Assembly (NCBI GenBank): GCA_039105265.1
Contig: JAPFFF010000014.1
Location: forward strand, 1,364,001 to 1,428,000
Direction: 5' to 3'
Source of the DNA: Tritrichomonas musculus
Lineage: Eukaryota > Parabasalia > Tritrichomonadida > Tritrichomonadidae
DNA length: 64,000 nt
A program made the position numbers and the translations under genes. The notes beneath the pieces were generated by a model. That model was not told the origin of the DNA. It saw only the letters and a list, made by a program, of their open reading frames with translations, and made no database searches. Position 1 is the stretch's first letter; each line of letters starts with the position of its first letter. Below are positions 19,962 to 29,763 of the stretch, in pieces.

Positions 19962-21023
19962 ATGTTTAAAAAAGACGCAAACGTTGATCCAATTCCCAAA
20001 GAAGCACAAGTTCGAACTTTTCAATCACCAGAGGATTTAAAACTCATTCCTGGCGAAACAACATATGCAATTATTACGCGTGTTGAAGATTGTAAATCTC
20101 ATCCAGGTCAATTCGGACAAATTCAAATTACAAATATTCGTCTTATTTGGTATATTCCAAAAGCAATAAAAATAAATGTTTCAATCGGGTATAGATCGCT
20201 AATATCGTACAATATGTCTGAAGCTGTTCAGCCAGGAGTTGGACCTTCTGAAGTTCTTTTTATACGATGCAAAGAAGCGGCAAGAAATCTTGAATTTATT
20301 TTTAGTGTTGCAAAATCAAAACAATCTTTATTTCGTTTTTTTGAAACTGCAGTAAAAAATTTCGAATCTTCTCCACTTTTACGAGAACAGAAACTCCGTT
20401 CCTCATTTATCAAAGATGGAAACCTACTTTTATTAAATGGAGAGCAGGTTATGAAGAAAGTTGATGGTATTGCTAATTTTTCTGGTGATGTAGCAAAAGT
20501 AGGAACAGCTATTGTAACTAATTTTCGGTTTGTCTGGTATTCGGAAATTGTTTCAAATTTCAACGTTTCAGTTCCTTTAATTTTATTGCCAGAGCTTAAA
20601 GCATCCAAATCACGTAGATACGGCCGATGTCTTTATTTAAAAATAAATTCTAATGGCGTTAATTATATGTATGGTTTTACACTTCAGCCTGAAGACGCGC
20701 TAATCGAATTCACTAATGAATTAGAAAAAATTCGATCTGCAGCAGCTAGAAAGCCTCTTCTAACTCCTCCTCTTGCAATGACAAAAGTTGAACAAGCATT
20801 ACCACCGCCACAAGTTCAGGAAGATCTCGAATTGCAAGAAGTCGATCCAAGTCTACTTTATTTACCATGCGATATCATTGAAAGTGATAAAAAGTCATCT
20901 TCATCAATTGTATTCGACAAAGCTCTTGGTTTAGCAATTGAAGCTCTTCCATCAGGTGATTCACTCTCAGAAAGATGGAATGCTGCTAGCAACACACCGC
21001 TTGTTGATGTTGACGATTTGTAA
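19962..21023 (+). CDS. BBS5: BBSome subunit BBS5
   Basis: A 353-residue protein, about the length of human BBS5. It has two PH-like (DM16) domains, residues about 20-135 and 145-250. The signature lines are VRTFQSPEDLKLIPGET, then GQIQITNIRLIWY, INVSIGYRSL, LRSSFIKDGNLLLL, IVTNFRFVWYS, NVSVPLILL, and the C-terminal FDKALGLAIEALPSGDSLSE. This order and these motifs match BBS5, which binds phosphoinositides and helps the BBSome carry membrane cargo in cilia. It lies about 10 kb from a dynein-2 light intermediate chain, also a ciliary gene. Confidence 0.9.
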   Translation: MFKKDANVDPIPKEAQVRTFQSPEDLKLIPGETTYAIITRVEDCKSHPGQFGQIQITNIRLIWYIPKAIKINVSIGYRSLISYNMSEAVQPGVGPSEVLFIRCKEAARNLEFIFSVAKSKQSLFRFFETAVKNFESSPLLREQKLRSSFIKDGNLLLLNGEQVMKKVDGIANFSGDVAKVGTAIVTNFRFVWYSEIVSNFNVSVPLILLPELKASKSRRYGRCLYLKINSNGVNYMYGFTLQPEDALIEFTNELEKIRSAAARKPLLTPPLAMTKVEQALPPPQVQEDLELQEVDPSLLYLPCDIIESDKKSSSSIVFDKALGLAIEALPSGDSLSERWNAASNTPLVDVDDL

Positions 21024-21127
21024 TATTTTATTTTTAATGTTTAATAAAAGATTGTGAGTAATTAAAAAAAAAAAAAAAAAAGCAATTGTGGTAAATAGAT
21101 GAGAAATCAAAACTTTTATTAATAAAT

Positions 21128-22303
21128 TTATTGATGTAATAGAATCTTTTTTAACTTGTCAAACGCTGCTTTTAATTGAGAAACTTCATTGAGTAAGTTT
21201 TTAATCTCTTTATCTTTGTTATTTAGAGAATTTGTGAGTTCGTCTTGTTGTTTTAATAATGATTCATTATCTTCTTTCAACTTTTCCAATTGATTAGTTT
21301 GGTCCTCTTTGCCTTTCCTTAACTTCTCTTCTTCATTTTGTAATTCTTCTATTGTGTTTTTTAATTCTTCTACATTTGTAATTAATGTCTTTTCTTGTTC
21401 CTGTAAATCTTTTACCTTCTTTTCTAATTCTTCGGGTTCCATAGCTAAATATATTTGTCTCAAAGCTTCCCTCTCTTCTTCAATTTTTCTCCTTTTCTCG
21501 TCCTCTATTGCTTTTTGCTTAAGAATTTCTTCTTCTTCCTTTTCTTTATCTATTTTTTCTTGTTGTTTTTGAGCTTTATCTTTGTAATCTGATATTACTT
21601 TATCGAAATCAAGAATAGATTTGATGGAAATCAAAGAATTAACATAAGATAAAAACATATTTACAGATTTTTGAATTTCTCTTGGGATATTTGGCCATGG
21701 ATTTCCATAACTTCGCTTATTATTATTATCGCCTTCATCTTCATCATTATCATCATCATTATCATCATCAGAGTCATTGGAAAATAAAGGATTAATCTTT
21801 GTTTCAACAAAATCGTCATATATATTTTTCGATTTTTCAATGTTTTCTTGGTATTTCTTTAAAGCATCTTGAAATTTTTCAAATTTATTTTTTAGACATT
21901 CTTCTTTATATTTAAATTGTTCATTTATAGGAGATTCATCTTTTTTATTGAAATTTTCAAAATTAACATTGATCTTTTCTAAAAGATCTTTGAGTAATTG
22001 ATCATATTCTCCAGTTTTAAATTCTTCAATTTTGTCAAGCATTTTTGAATGAGTAAGTTCTTTTCCGAAAATCATGTCTTTGATAAATTTATGATTGTGC
22101 ATAACGATTTCTCTGCATTGAACTGTTAATTCTTTGTCAAATCGAATTAAATCCATGAAATTTGAGTTCATTAAATCTATAGCAATACGAAATTTTGAAA
22201 CGCAGTCGAGGTAGCAATCATCAACTTTGAGATAAATTAATTTTTCATCTTGTTCTTCATTAACCTTGAGACCTTCATTTGTACTTGAATCAGTTTCTAG
22301 CAT
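21128..22303 (-). CDS. Acidic coiled-coil protein with one 'NSF..PWPNIP..SYVNSL' module
   Basis: A 391-residue protein. Residues about 30-235 form a module that recurs twice in the gene at 26265-28214. It has FRIAIDLMNSNFMDLI at its start, then CREIVMHNHKFIKDMIF, an acidic DDDNDDDNDEDEGD stretch, then YGNPWPNIPREI and MFLSYVNSLISIKSILDFDK. Residues about 245-385 are a long Lys/Glu-rich coiled coil. No known family is recognised. TCATTTTTGATAA directly precedes the ATG. A homotypic scaffold role would be pure speculation. Confidence 0.65.
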   Translation of the reverse strand: MLETDSSTNEGLKVNEEQDEKLIYLKVDDCYLDCVSKFRIAIDLMNSNFMDLIRFDKELTVQCREIVMHNHKFIKDMIFGKELTHSKMLDKIEEFKTGEYDQLLKDLLEKINVNFENFNKKDESPINEQFKYKEECLKNKFEKFQDALKKYQENIEKSKNIYDDFVETKINPLFSNDSDDDNDDDNDEDEGDNNNKRSYGNPWPNIPREIQKSVNMFLSYVNSLISIKSILDFDKVISDYKDKAQKQQEKIDKEKEEEEILKQKAIEDEKRRKIEEEREALRQIYLAMEPEELEKKVKDLQEQEKTLITNVEELKNTIEELQNEEEKLRKGKEDQTNQLEKLKEDNESLLKQQDELTNSLNNKDKEIKNLLNEVSQLKAAFDKLKKILLHQ

Positions 22304-22382
22304 TTATCAAAAATGAAACGTTTTAGTAAGAAAAAAAAAAAAAAATTGGCCTTTATATCATGAAAAGAGCAAAAATAGAAAC

Positions 22383-22416
<34 letters not shown>

Positions 22417-22582
22417 AATGATACTTTTTAGATAATTCATTAATATGTTTTGCATTTATCGAGTTATATTATTTGTGTAGTGTTTTCGGTTATATGATGA
22501 GGAAAAAAAAATTGAATAAACTTTATGATAAAAAAAAAAAATAAGGTGAAAAAATTCATAAAATTCTTATCAAAAATTTAAT
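22304..22582. promoter_or_regulatory. Divergent promoter with long poly-A tracts
   Basis: The spacer holds several A runs, the longest about 30 bases (near 22384-22413). TCATTTTTG lies just upstream of the minus gene and TCAAAAATTTAAT just upstream of the ATG at 22583. Confidence 0.4.
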
Positions 22583-25060
22583 ATGAGAAGAGCTATTTCT
22601 AGGCAAAGACATAATGACGCTACTCCTCCTAAGCCTGATTTCATGAATCAAAATGAATTAAAACTTAATACAGATGGTGGGTTTGATGAAGCAGATCGCA
22701 AAAAATTTGAACAACTTGCCGAACCTTTTTTAAATGAAGTCGAAAATCTTCCTAAAATTCTTCAAGAAACAATTAACTCAAACCACTCAAAAAATGCTGA
22801 AAGCTTGGTTCTTAATAAGCAAGATCTTCGAGAAGCAACTGAAATGCTAGGTGAGATTCAAGCAAAATTAATTGGAGCTCTTGAAGAAGCCCAAGCTACC
22901 CGAAAGAAAGAGCAAGCTGTCTCAGATAAACTACGATCCATTGATTTAAATAACGATAAAGACACTAAAGTTATAACCAATAGGCAAAAAGTAGCAGAGC
23001 TACTCAGAGAGATATATAAAGATGCTTCGATTCCTGAAGATGAAAAAGGTCTACTTGAAAACCCTGATTTTCGTACACCTCAAAAAATCGATGAAGTATT
23101 CCAAGCTGTCTTAAAGTTAACTCGTGAAGTAGAAAAAAATGAGACACCTCCTTCACTTGTAGGTCTGGATGCAGCTAGTGAAAGGATTACTTTGTGTCAA
23201 AATTTATTAAATGAATACGCAAAAAAGTTTGTAGAAAAAATAGAAAGAGAATTAAGCAACCTTAAGATTCTTGGTGCAATTGTATCCAATGATCCTCCTG
23301 TTGATTATATTCCTCCTTCTGTTGACGAGTTATTTATCCAAAATAGACCTGTAGAGGACGAAGAAGCAAAAGAAGGAGAAAAGTCCGAAACCTCAAACCC
23401 AGAAAGTCAATCAAAATCAAATGACAATAAAGAAAAAGATGAAGATAACAAAGAAAATAAAGAAGCCAAAGATAATGATGATGATAAAGACGGAAGCGAA
23501 AGTGATGATGATGAAGACAATGATAGTGAGAAAAGTGCAAATGACGATGATAGTGATAAAAGTGATAGTGACAACGAAAATAATGATGGTGCAAAAAGCA
23601 AAAAGCATCGTCATCACCATCACAAAAAGTCATCATCAAAGAAGCACAGTAAAAGTTCTGGTGGAAAGAAACATAGAAGTTCAAAGCACTCACGAAATTC
23701 AAAAGAAATCTCCGATAAAAAAATGGAATTAAAATCTTCTTCACTTGCTGATCCAGATGATCCTAGAAAGAAATTTTCAATTCCTGAAGTTGCCTACCAT
23801 CCTCTCTTAAAATATATCAATAGGTTTTGGAAACATATCCGATGGATCCAAAAATACCATTATGAAGACTGCTATTTGATTCTTCAAAAATCTTATATTA
23901 GTTGTTCAAATAAATATCTCAAAGATGTTGTTTGTTCAAAATTTTATGAAGAAATTTCTACTTCTCAAAGTATTAAGCGTTCCCAGCCTGTACCCACTGA
24001 TCCTTTTGCAACAGATGACGAATATAAGACGCAGCAATCTGATCGATATGTTGTACGTATCACTGAAGTCCTCTCCACACTCTTTAATAACTTCCGAAAA
24101 GAAAGTTGCATTTTAACAGAATTTTGGGGCATTACAGATCCGCAAACAATGAGCAAAATCATTCCAGATAATCTCTTGCAATACATGAGAGCTTTAATAG
24201 AAATGATTAAAAATTTTGATAATATTTATTTGATTGTGGTCAGATCAATTTGTGCTAGAGAAGAAGAAACCTCATTAATTCCAATTAAGCACATTGTTGA
24301 TGTTCCTCGTAAAGAGTGGAATGCTGTTATTAAGGAACAAGTTGATTCAATGAAATCTATTAAACTATCTAAAAGCAAAGATACTGTTTTCAAAGTTTTT
24401 CAAGATGTTCCAGAATATATAAAAGCACTTATCCATATTACGCCAAAGCAAGGAACCAAGTTTCTTGAAAAAACAATATCAATCATTCTCGAAGAAATTG
24501 TTTCATATGTAACAGAAAATGCAATTCCTAAAGGAACCAAAAAGAGCAAAGCTGCAAGATTAATTATTGTCAATCTTGTATATTTAACTGAAGCCCTAAA
24601 TAAAGAGCCATTCTTACTTAAAAGTGACTTGATAAGGAGTCGAATGAATAAAATTGATGAGGTGCTTAATGATAATGTAAAAATTTTCCTCGAATCTATG
24701 GCAGAAAAAGCTTGGCCTGAACCATATCAATTCTTTTATCAAATTGATGAATGGATGCAACAAGAAGGATTTACATATGAAATTGTTACTTTTCAAGTTA
24801 CTCATACTCCAGAAAAGTTCAAAGAAATGAATGAAAAAATTGATAAAAAGATCAATATTTCTATCAGCGACTGTCATGCTTTCTTAAAGAAAAAGATAAA
24901 AACTGAAAACTTACGAAATGAATTAAAGAAATCAGTTGTATCAAATATTGCTAATATTTTCCAAAGATGGTCTGACTTGGCTGAAAAGTGCTATGGAACA
25001 AAGTTAATAACAACCCGCGAAAAAGTCACCCAATTAATGCAAAACTACCAAAAGGCTTAA
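22583..25060 (+). CDS. EXOC1: Probable exocyst subunit Sec3
   Basis: An 825-residue protein. Residues about 35-225 are helical and resemble the Sec3 coil (LREATEMLGEIQAKLIGALE, then TNRQKVAELLREIYKD, then AASERITLCQNLLNEYAKKF). Residues about 255-385 are an unusual insert: an acidic Asp/Ser run followed by a basic His/Lys/Ser run (KHRHHHHKKSSSKKHSK). The C-terminal 420 residues are an all-helical rod that ends with NIANIFQRWSDLAEKCYG, similar to the Sec3 C-terminal RxFEELIERCY-type motif. Exocyst tethers secretory vesicles at the plasma membrane. No N-terminal PH domain is seen. Other rod-shaped tethers are the alternative. Confidence 0.5.
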   Translation: MRRAISRQRHNDATPPKPDFMNQNELKLNTDGGFDEADRKKFEQLAEPFLNEVENLPKILQETINSNHSKNAESLVLNKQDLREATEMLGEIQAKLIGALEEAQATRKKEQAVSDKLRSIDLNNDKDTKVITNRQKVAELLREIYKDASIPEDEKGLLENPDFRTPQKIDEVFQAVLKLTREVEKNETPPSLVGLDAASERITLCQNLLNEYAKKFVEKIERELSNLKILGAIVSNDPPVDYIPPSVDELFIQNRPVEDEEAKEGEKSETSNPESQSKSNDNKEKDEDNKENKEAKDNDDDKDGSESDDDEDNDSEKSANDDDSDKSDSDNENNDGAKSKKHRHHHHKKSSSKKHSKSSGGKKHRSSKHSRNSKEISDKKMELKSSSLADPDDPRKKFSIPEVAYHPLLKYINRFWKHIRWIQKYHYEDCYLILQKSYISCSNKYLKDVVCSKFYEEISTSQSIKRSQPVPTDPFATDDEYKTQQSDRYVVRITEVLSTLFNNFRKESCILTEFWGITDPQTMSKIIPDNLLQYMRALIEMIKNFDNIYLIVVRSICAREEETSLIPIKHIVDVPRKEWNAVIKEQVDSMKSIKLSKSKDTVFKVFQDVPEYIKALIHITPKQGTKFLEKTISIILEEIVSYVTENAIPKGTKKSKAARLIIVNLVYLTEALNKEPFLLKSDLIRSRMNKIDEVLNDNVKIFLESMAEKAWPEPYQFFYQIDEWMQQEGFTYEIVTFQVTHTPEKFKEMNEKIDKKINISISDCHAFLKKKIKTENLRNELKKSVVSNIANIFQRWSDLAEKCYGTKLITTREKVTQLMQNYQKA

Positions 25061-26264
25061 AGCAAAAGTTCATAAAATATGTTCGGCGTTTGAAAAAATT
25101 AAAATTTTAGTTTAGTTTTATTTTTTTTTTTTTTTTTTTTAACTCTAATTTTCATCATATACTTTGATGATTAATCATCAAATAATTATATAATTATTTA
25201 ATAATAATGTAATCACATTGTAAGCTTGTAAAATATACCCAAATGTAAAAAAAAGACCTGGTCTTGGTGATTCTTTCTGGTCTTTTGGCGATTTTAATAA
25301 ATCTTTTAAAAAGTTATTTCTTATGAATTATTAAATAAAATGATTAAATGATATTTGATTAAATAATAATTCAATTTACGAATCAACATTCAATAAATTC
25401 AATGAATTTATTTAATTACTCGGCTATATATATTCATAAAAATATAAATACTATTAATATTTCAATGCATTATTTATTATTCGGCTATATATATTCATAA
25501 AAATATAAATACTATTAATATTTTAAATACATTTTATATCGGTATATATTTAAAATATAAATGAAAAAAATTTATTTTCAATTGAAAAAATGCTTTTATT
25601 GATTTTTTTATATATTTATATCTTATTTTTTTTTTTATTTTATATATGATATTTTGAAAGCTTTACAAATCACCATCGCCAAAAAAACCGTTTTGGTGAT
25701 CTCCAAAATATATGTAAACTATTCAAAATTGAATGCTGTCGCCAAAAGCCCAAGACCTGGGCTTTTGGTGAAATCGGTTATTTGGCTTTTCATCGTCAAT
25801 ATAAATGAGCTTTTTATTATTATTTTATATGATATATTATACAAATCATACAATTATTTTGTAATATTCAAAAAATAACATTTTTTTACTGAGAAAATCT
25901 TATCGATTATTAATATGACTTTTGATAAAACTCATTTAATTCCTCTTTCAAATAATTCAATGGTTTATGACAATAATAAATATTAATAAAATTCATTTGA
26001 CAATAATATGGTTACATTTGGTGATTTTTAAAACCCAAAAAACGTTTATTTCACCAAATTTACAAGCTAACACATTGATAATCAATAACCATTAATAATA
26101 CTGATATATGGAGCAAATTTATTAAAAAAGCATTTATCAATAAAAGGTTCATTAAAAAAAAGTTTACTTATTTGATTAACTTTAACACCCGATTATTATT
26201 TCCAAATATATATATATATATATAATAATGTATATTATTCATTGATTATATTTACTTTTATAAA
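25061..26264. other. 1.2-kb intergenic region with hairpins and a duplication
   Basis: No gene is seen. A hairpin occurs at about 25741-25770 (GCCAAAAGCCC, loop, GGGCTTTTGGTG), and related TTTGGTGA/TCACCAAA motifs recur between 25258 and 26062. This suggests a decayed palindromic element. The rest is very AT-rich. Confidence 0.5.
25421..25523. repeat. Direct duplication, 61-bp period
   Basis: The segment starting CGGCTATATATATTCATAAA at 25421 recurs nearly unchanged for about 42 bp at 25482. Confidence 0.85.
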
Positions 26265-28214
26265 TTAATGAATGTCATTACTTAATAAACTGTCATGAAT
26301 TTGATCATGGTAATTTTTGACTTCTGTTGCAAATTCTAGAGCAGAACTACTTAAATTATTTACTAATGGGATCAAATCGTTTGTACTAGTATCTTTACTC
26401 TTTAATTCTGAAAGCATATCATTATATAATTTAACAGCTTGTATGTTTTTATCATTACTTTTGGTAAGTCTGCCTAAGATAACTTCGTTAACATATTTAT
26501 CAAAATCAACAATGACTGATAGTGAAATTAAAGAATTTACCAATGATAAATAATGATCTACTTTTTTCTTGACAATTGGTGGAATATTTTTGTATGGTTT
26601 GCCGAAATATCTTTTTTCAATAGGTTGGTCATCATCTTCATCATCAAAATTTCCTTTTGTATAAATTGGCTCAATCTTTTCTTCTATAAAGTCATCAATT
26701 ATGTCATGATTTTTCTTGAAATCAATTTTAATAGCTTTTTCTTTTGCATCTTTCAAATATTTCTTAACTTTATTAATAGAATCTATTTCTGCTTGACTAA
26801 ATCCACGCTTTGAGTTAAATTCATTGTCTTTGAATGGCTCATAAGTATCAAGAGTTTTTCTAATTTCTTCTCTCAAATTTTCCAATAAATTTAAAATGAC
26901 AACATCGGAATCGTTTTTCATTAAATAATAATTATAAATATTATTGAATCTTGCATAATGAGTCAAATCTTTGGAGCTATCAGAAACAACATTATGAACA
27001 AATTGGTTATTAATTTTAGCAATTGCTTGACAACTTTTCTTTAAAGGTTTTCTGTGTTTAATGAGTTCAACGAAGCCAGAATTCATGTTATCAATTGCTT
27101 TACGGAATTTTGAAAAGCCTAATGCATATACTTCATCTGATTCAGCATTTATTTGTTCTGTTGGATCTTTTGTTGATATTGCTGTAAGAATATCAATTTT
27201 TGACAGCAAATCTCTAATTTGTTGTTTGCTTAAATCTAATTCTTCTTCAAGTTTATTAATTATTTTTTCTTGATCTTTTAGTTTTTTAATATCATTTCTG
27301 TGCTGTTGTTCTGATTTATTTATTTTTTCTTGCATCTCTCCTAATTTTTTAGTATCTTCTAAATGCTGAGATTTTAGTTCCTTTAATTGCCGTATTAGTA
27401 TATTATTCTTCTTTTCTAGTTTTGTGGTTTTATCTTCATCATCTATAAATATAATTTCTTCAAAATCTTCAATATCTGTAGTGTCTTCTTCCATGGGTGC
27501 TGGTACTGGAATATTATGTTTTTGGCTGAGGATCTCAAACTTATCGTTAAAGCTTAATATTATTCTTAATAAAATAAGAAAATTGGCGTATGTCATGAAT
27601 TGATTTATCAAGTATTGATCTTCTTTGGGAATAGATGGATATGGATCTTTAAAAAATCTTCTATCAGGTCGATACTCAGAGTCTTCTTCTTCTTCACCAT
27701 CATTAGCGCAATCTCTTTTGTATATTAATGAAATATCATCGAAATAATCATCATATACTCTTGGTTGTCTTTTAGAATCAGTAATTGTGTTTTTATATTG
27801 ATCTAATTTTTTTTTTAGTGATTCTTTTGATTCAGGTTTCTTTAGGGATAAACCGTTGTAAGGTGATTTAGAATCTTGCATAAAATCGTCAAATATATCA
27901 TCAATTTTTTCATTAAATTTATCTAATACTTTTTCAGAATACCTCGTTAAATATTGTTGAATAATTGAAGTTGAGCGATAGTGTGTAAGCTCGTCATGAA
28001 CTGCTTCATTTGGAAAAATAAATTTCTTTATATATATATTGTTAATATTTGCAAATATTGTGCATGGTTTTTTAAAACTTCTGTGATATTTAATTATATC
28101 AATCAAAAAAGCATTCAACTGACCAAGAGAAGTACGAAAAGATGAAACTAAATTGCAAAAATCTTCTTCTTTTTTAGGATCTAAAGTGTTAATGCTAGAC
28201 TCAATTTCCATCAT
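26265..28214 (-). CDS. Two-module paralogue of the acidic coiled-coil protein
   Basis: A 649-residue protein from the ATG at 28214, with TCAAATAAAAAT directly before it; a TTG-started extension was rejected. It has two copies of the module also found once at 21128-22303. The first copy has FRTSLGQLNAFLIDIIKYHR, then FFKDPYPSIPKEDQYLINQF. The second has FRKAIDNMNSGFVELIKHRK, then YFGKPYKNIPPIVKKKVDHY and LSLVNSLISLSVIVDFDKYV. A coiled coil (about residues 250-350) separates them. This supports module duplication inside a small local family, since both genes lie within 7 kb. Function unknown. Confidence 0.7.
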   Translation of the reverse strand: MMEIESSINTLDPKKEEDFCNLVSSFRTSLGQLNAFLIDIIKYHRSFKKPCTIFANINNIYIKKFIFPNEAVHDELTHYRSTSIIQQYLTRYSEKVLDKFNEKIDDIFDDFMQDSKSPYNGLSLKKPESKESLKKKLDQYKNTITDSKRQPRVYDDYFDDISLIYKRDCANDGEEEEDSEYRPDRRFFKDPYPSIPKEDQYLINQFMTYANFLILLRIILSFNDKFEILSQKHNIPVPAPMEEDTTDIEDFEEIIFIDDEDKTTKLEKKNNILIRQLKELKSQHLEDTKKLGEMQEKINKSEQQHRNDIKKLKDQEKIINKLEEELDLSKQQIRDLLSKIDILTAISTKDPTEQINAESDEVYALGFSKFRKAIDNMNSGFVELIKHRKPLKKSCQAIAKINNQFVHNVVSDSSKDLTHYARFNNIYNYYLMKNDSDVVILNLLENLREEIRKTLDTYEPFKDNEFNSKRGFSQAEIDSINKVKKYLKDAKEKAIKIDFKKNHDIIDDFIEEKIEPIYTKGNFDDEDDDQPIEKRYFGKPYKNIPPIVKKKVDHYLSLVNSLISLSVIVDFDKYVNEVILGRLTKSNDKNIQAVKLYNDMLSELKSKDTSTNDLIPLVNNLSSSALEFATEVKNYHDQIHDSLLSNDIH

Positions 28215-28276
28215 ATTTTTATTTGACAAAATTGAAAAAGATAATTTTATAAAAGGCCAATTATTTGATCAAAATA
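28215..28276. promoter_or_regulatory. 62-bp divergent promoter
   Basis: A very short spacer drives two genes. Initiator-like TCA motifs lie at 28269-28271 (plus, 8 bases before the ATG) and at 28224-28226 (minus, 12 bases before the ATG). Confidence 0.45.
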
Positions 28277-29575
28277 ATGAGCAGTGAATCGTCATCAAAA
28301 AAAAGTAAAAAGAGTGCTAAGGAAGAAAAAGAGATTAAAGAAATGAAAGATAAAAGCAAAGATAGAAATAAAGAGAAAGATTCTAAAAAGAAAGATTCAG
28401 ATAAAAAAAAGACAGATGGTTCACCAAGCAAAGGGAAATCTTCTGAAGAAATCGTTAAATCTTCTTCGCCTGGCAAAAAGAAAGCTAAAGCTACGAAATC
28501 AAAAGACAAAAAAATCGAATTGGCAAAAAAAAACATTAAAGACAAAAAGAAAAGTCAAACAAAAGATAAAACAAAAAAGAAAAGTAAAAGTAAAGGAAGT
28601 AGTGCTGAATCCTTTTCTAAAAATGACCACAAAAAAGAAAAGACTAAAGAAAAATTAGTAACGCCAATAATATCAATAAAAGAAAAGCCAAAGACCTCAA
28701 AATCACAAAATACTAAACCAAGTAAAAATCAAAAATCAGCAAATACATCAAATAATGATTATGAGTATGAATACGAATATGATTACTCAAATAGCGCAGG
28801 AAGCTATAGTGATACTGATAGAGAAAATAATTATGATGATTACAGCACTAGTGAGAACGTTAACGATCAAAAGCAATATGATGAAGAATATTCGTCTAAT
28901 GATTTAGATAGTACATCTTTAAATGAAAATGAAGCTGATGAATTTTTAAGGGCATTGAATTCAAATTCCAAATTTGAACGACGGATTAAATTTCATAAAA
29001 TGCCACACTCTGATCAGTTAATTTCTACTTCAAGAACAATTCAAGAAAACAGCAATGAAGATTTTTTAGGAAATGATATCAATGGCTTCCCTGGAAATAA
29101 TTTAGGCATCATGAATCCGAATAAAGAAGAAAGAGGCTTCAAAATAAGTACCGCATCACTTAAAAATTTAATTATAACGTCAGATGATACTGATATCAAT
29201 GATATTTTTCACATTGAGGTAATCAATAATGATAATGATAATAACACTAGTACTAGTGCTTCTGATAATCAAACCGACATATTTAATACAAATGATGACA
29301 TAGAATTTGAAGAAGATATTTCAATGCTCCCACAATCAATGCAAATTTCTCTTAGATCGATGCGTTCTTGTTTTGGCCAATTAACTGGTGTGCTCACTGA
29401 TATTTCTGAATCAACAAAAGGATTTTACAAGTCAATAGGATTAGAAAATGAAAGATTAGAGAATAATTACAGAGCCATTGAAAAAGATAGAGGAATCTTT
29501 GAAAATGAAAGGCAATTCAAAATCTTTTCGAGGTCTGAGTTTTTGGGACAAGTATCTTCAATTATAAAACTTTAG
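28277..29575 (+). CDS. Lys/Ser-rich low-complexity protein
   Basis: A 432-residue protein from the ATG at 28277. The first 150 residues are almost entirely Lys, Ser, Glu and Asp (highly charged, disordered). A Tyr/Asp/Glu-rich stretch (YEYEYEYDYSNS) and an acidic middle follow. The final 75 residues are different and folded-looking, with SMQISLRSMRSCFGQLTGVL and then TDISESTKGFYKSI. This loosely resembles the 'FRxxLxQLNxxLxDI' opening of the modules in the two neighbouring minus-strand genes. It shares its promoter with one of them. Function unknown; a basic, possibly nucleic-acid-binding N-terminus is inference. Confidence 0.65.
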   Translation: MSSESSSKKSKKSAKEEKEIKEMKDKSKDRNKEKDSKKKDSDKKKTDGSPSKGKSSEEIVKSSSPGKKKAKATKSKDKKIELAKKNIKDKKKSQTKDKTKKKSKSKGSSAESFSKNDHKKEKTKEKLVTPIISIKEKPKTSKSQNTKPSKNQKSANTSNNDYEYEYEYDYSNSAGSYSDTDRENNYDDYSTSENVNDQKQYDEEYSSNDLDSTSLNENEADEFLRALNSNSKFERRIKFHKMPHSDQLISTSRTIQENSNEDFLGNDINGFPGNNLGIMNPNKEERGFKISTASLKNLIITSDDTDINDIFHIEVINNDNDNNTSTSASDNQTDIFNTNDDIEFEEDISMLPQSMQISLRSMRSCFGQLTGVLTDISESTKGFYKSIGLENERLENNYRAIEKDRGIFENERQFKIFSRSEFLGQVSSIIKL

Positions 29576-29763
29576 TTTATTATTAATTGTAGATAATTAC
29601 CTAACCAAGATAATCACGCCATTTTGTATTTATACTAAACATTTTATAGATATTTTATATAAGCTTTTTTTGACTAGTTTATTCATTGAAAGAATTCATT
29701 ATCAATAATATCGATAAATTATTAAAAAATAATTTAATATTTTTATTATAAATAAAATAAACA

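Noticed and set aside
23334-23744. His/Phe-rich minus-strand frames
   Set aside because: Antisense of the acidic and His/Lys insert of the Sec3-like gene.
25654-25878. 74-codon plus frame
   Set aside because: No ATG near a motif, and it overlaps a hairpin region; composition is that of intergenic DNA.
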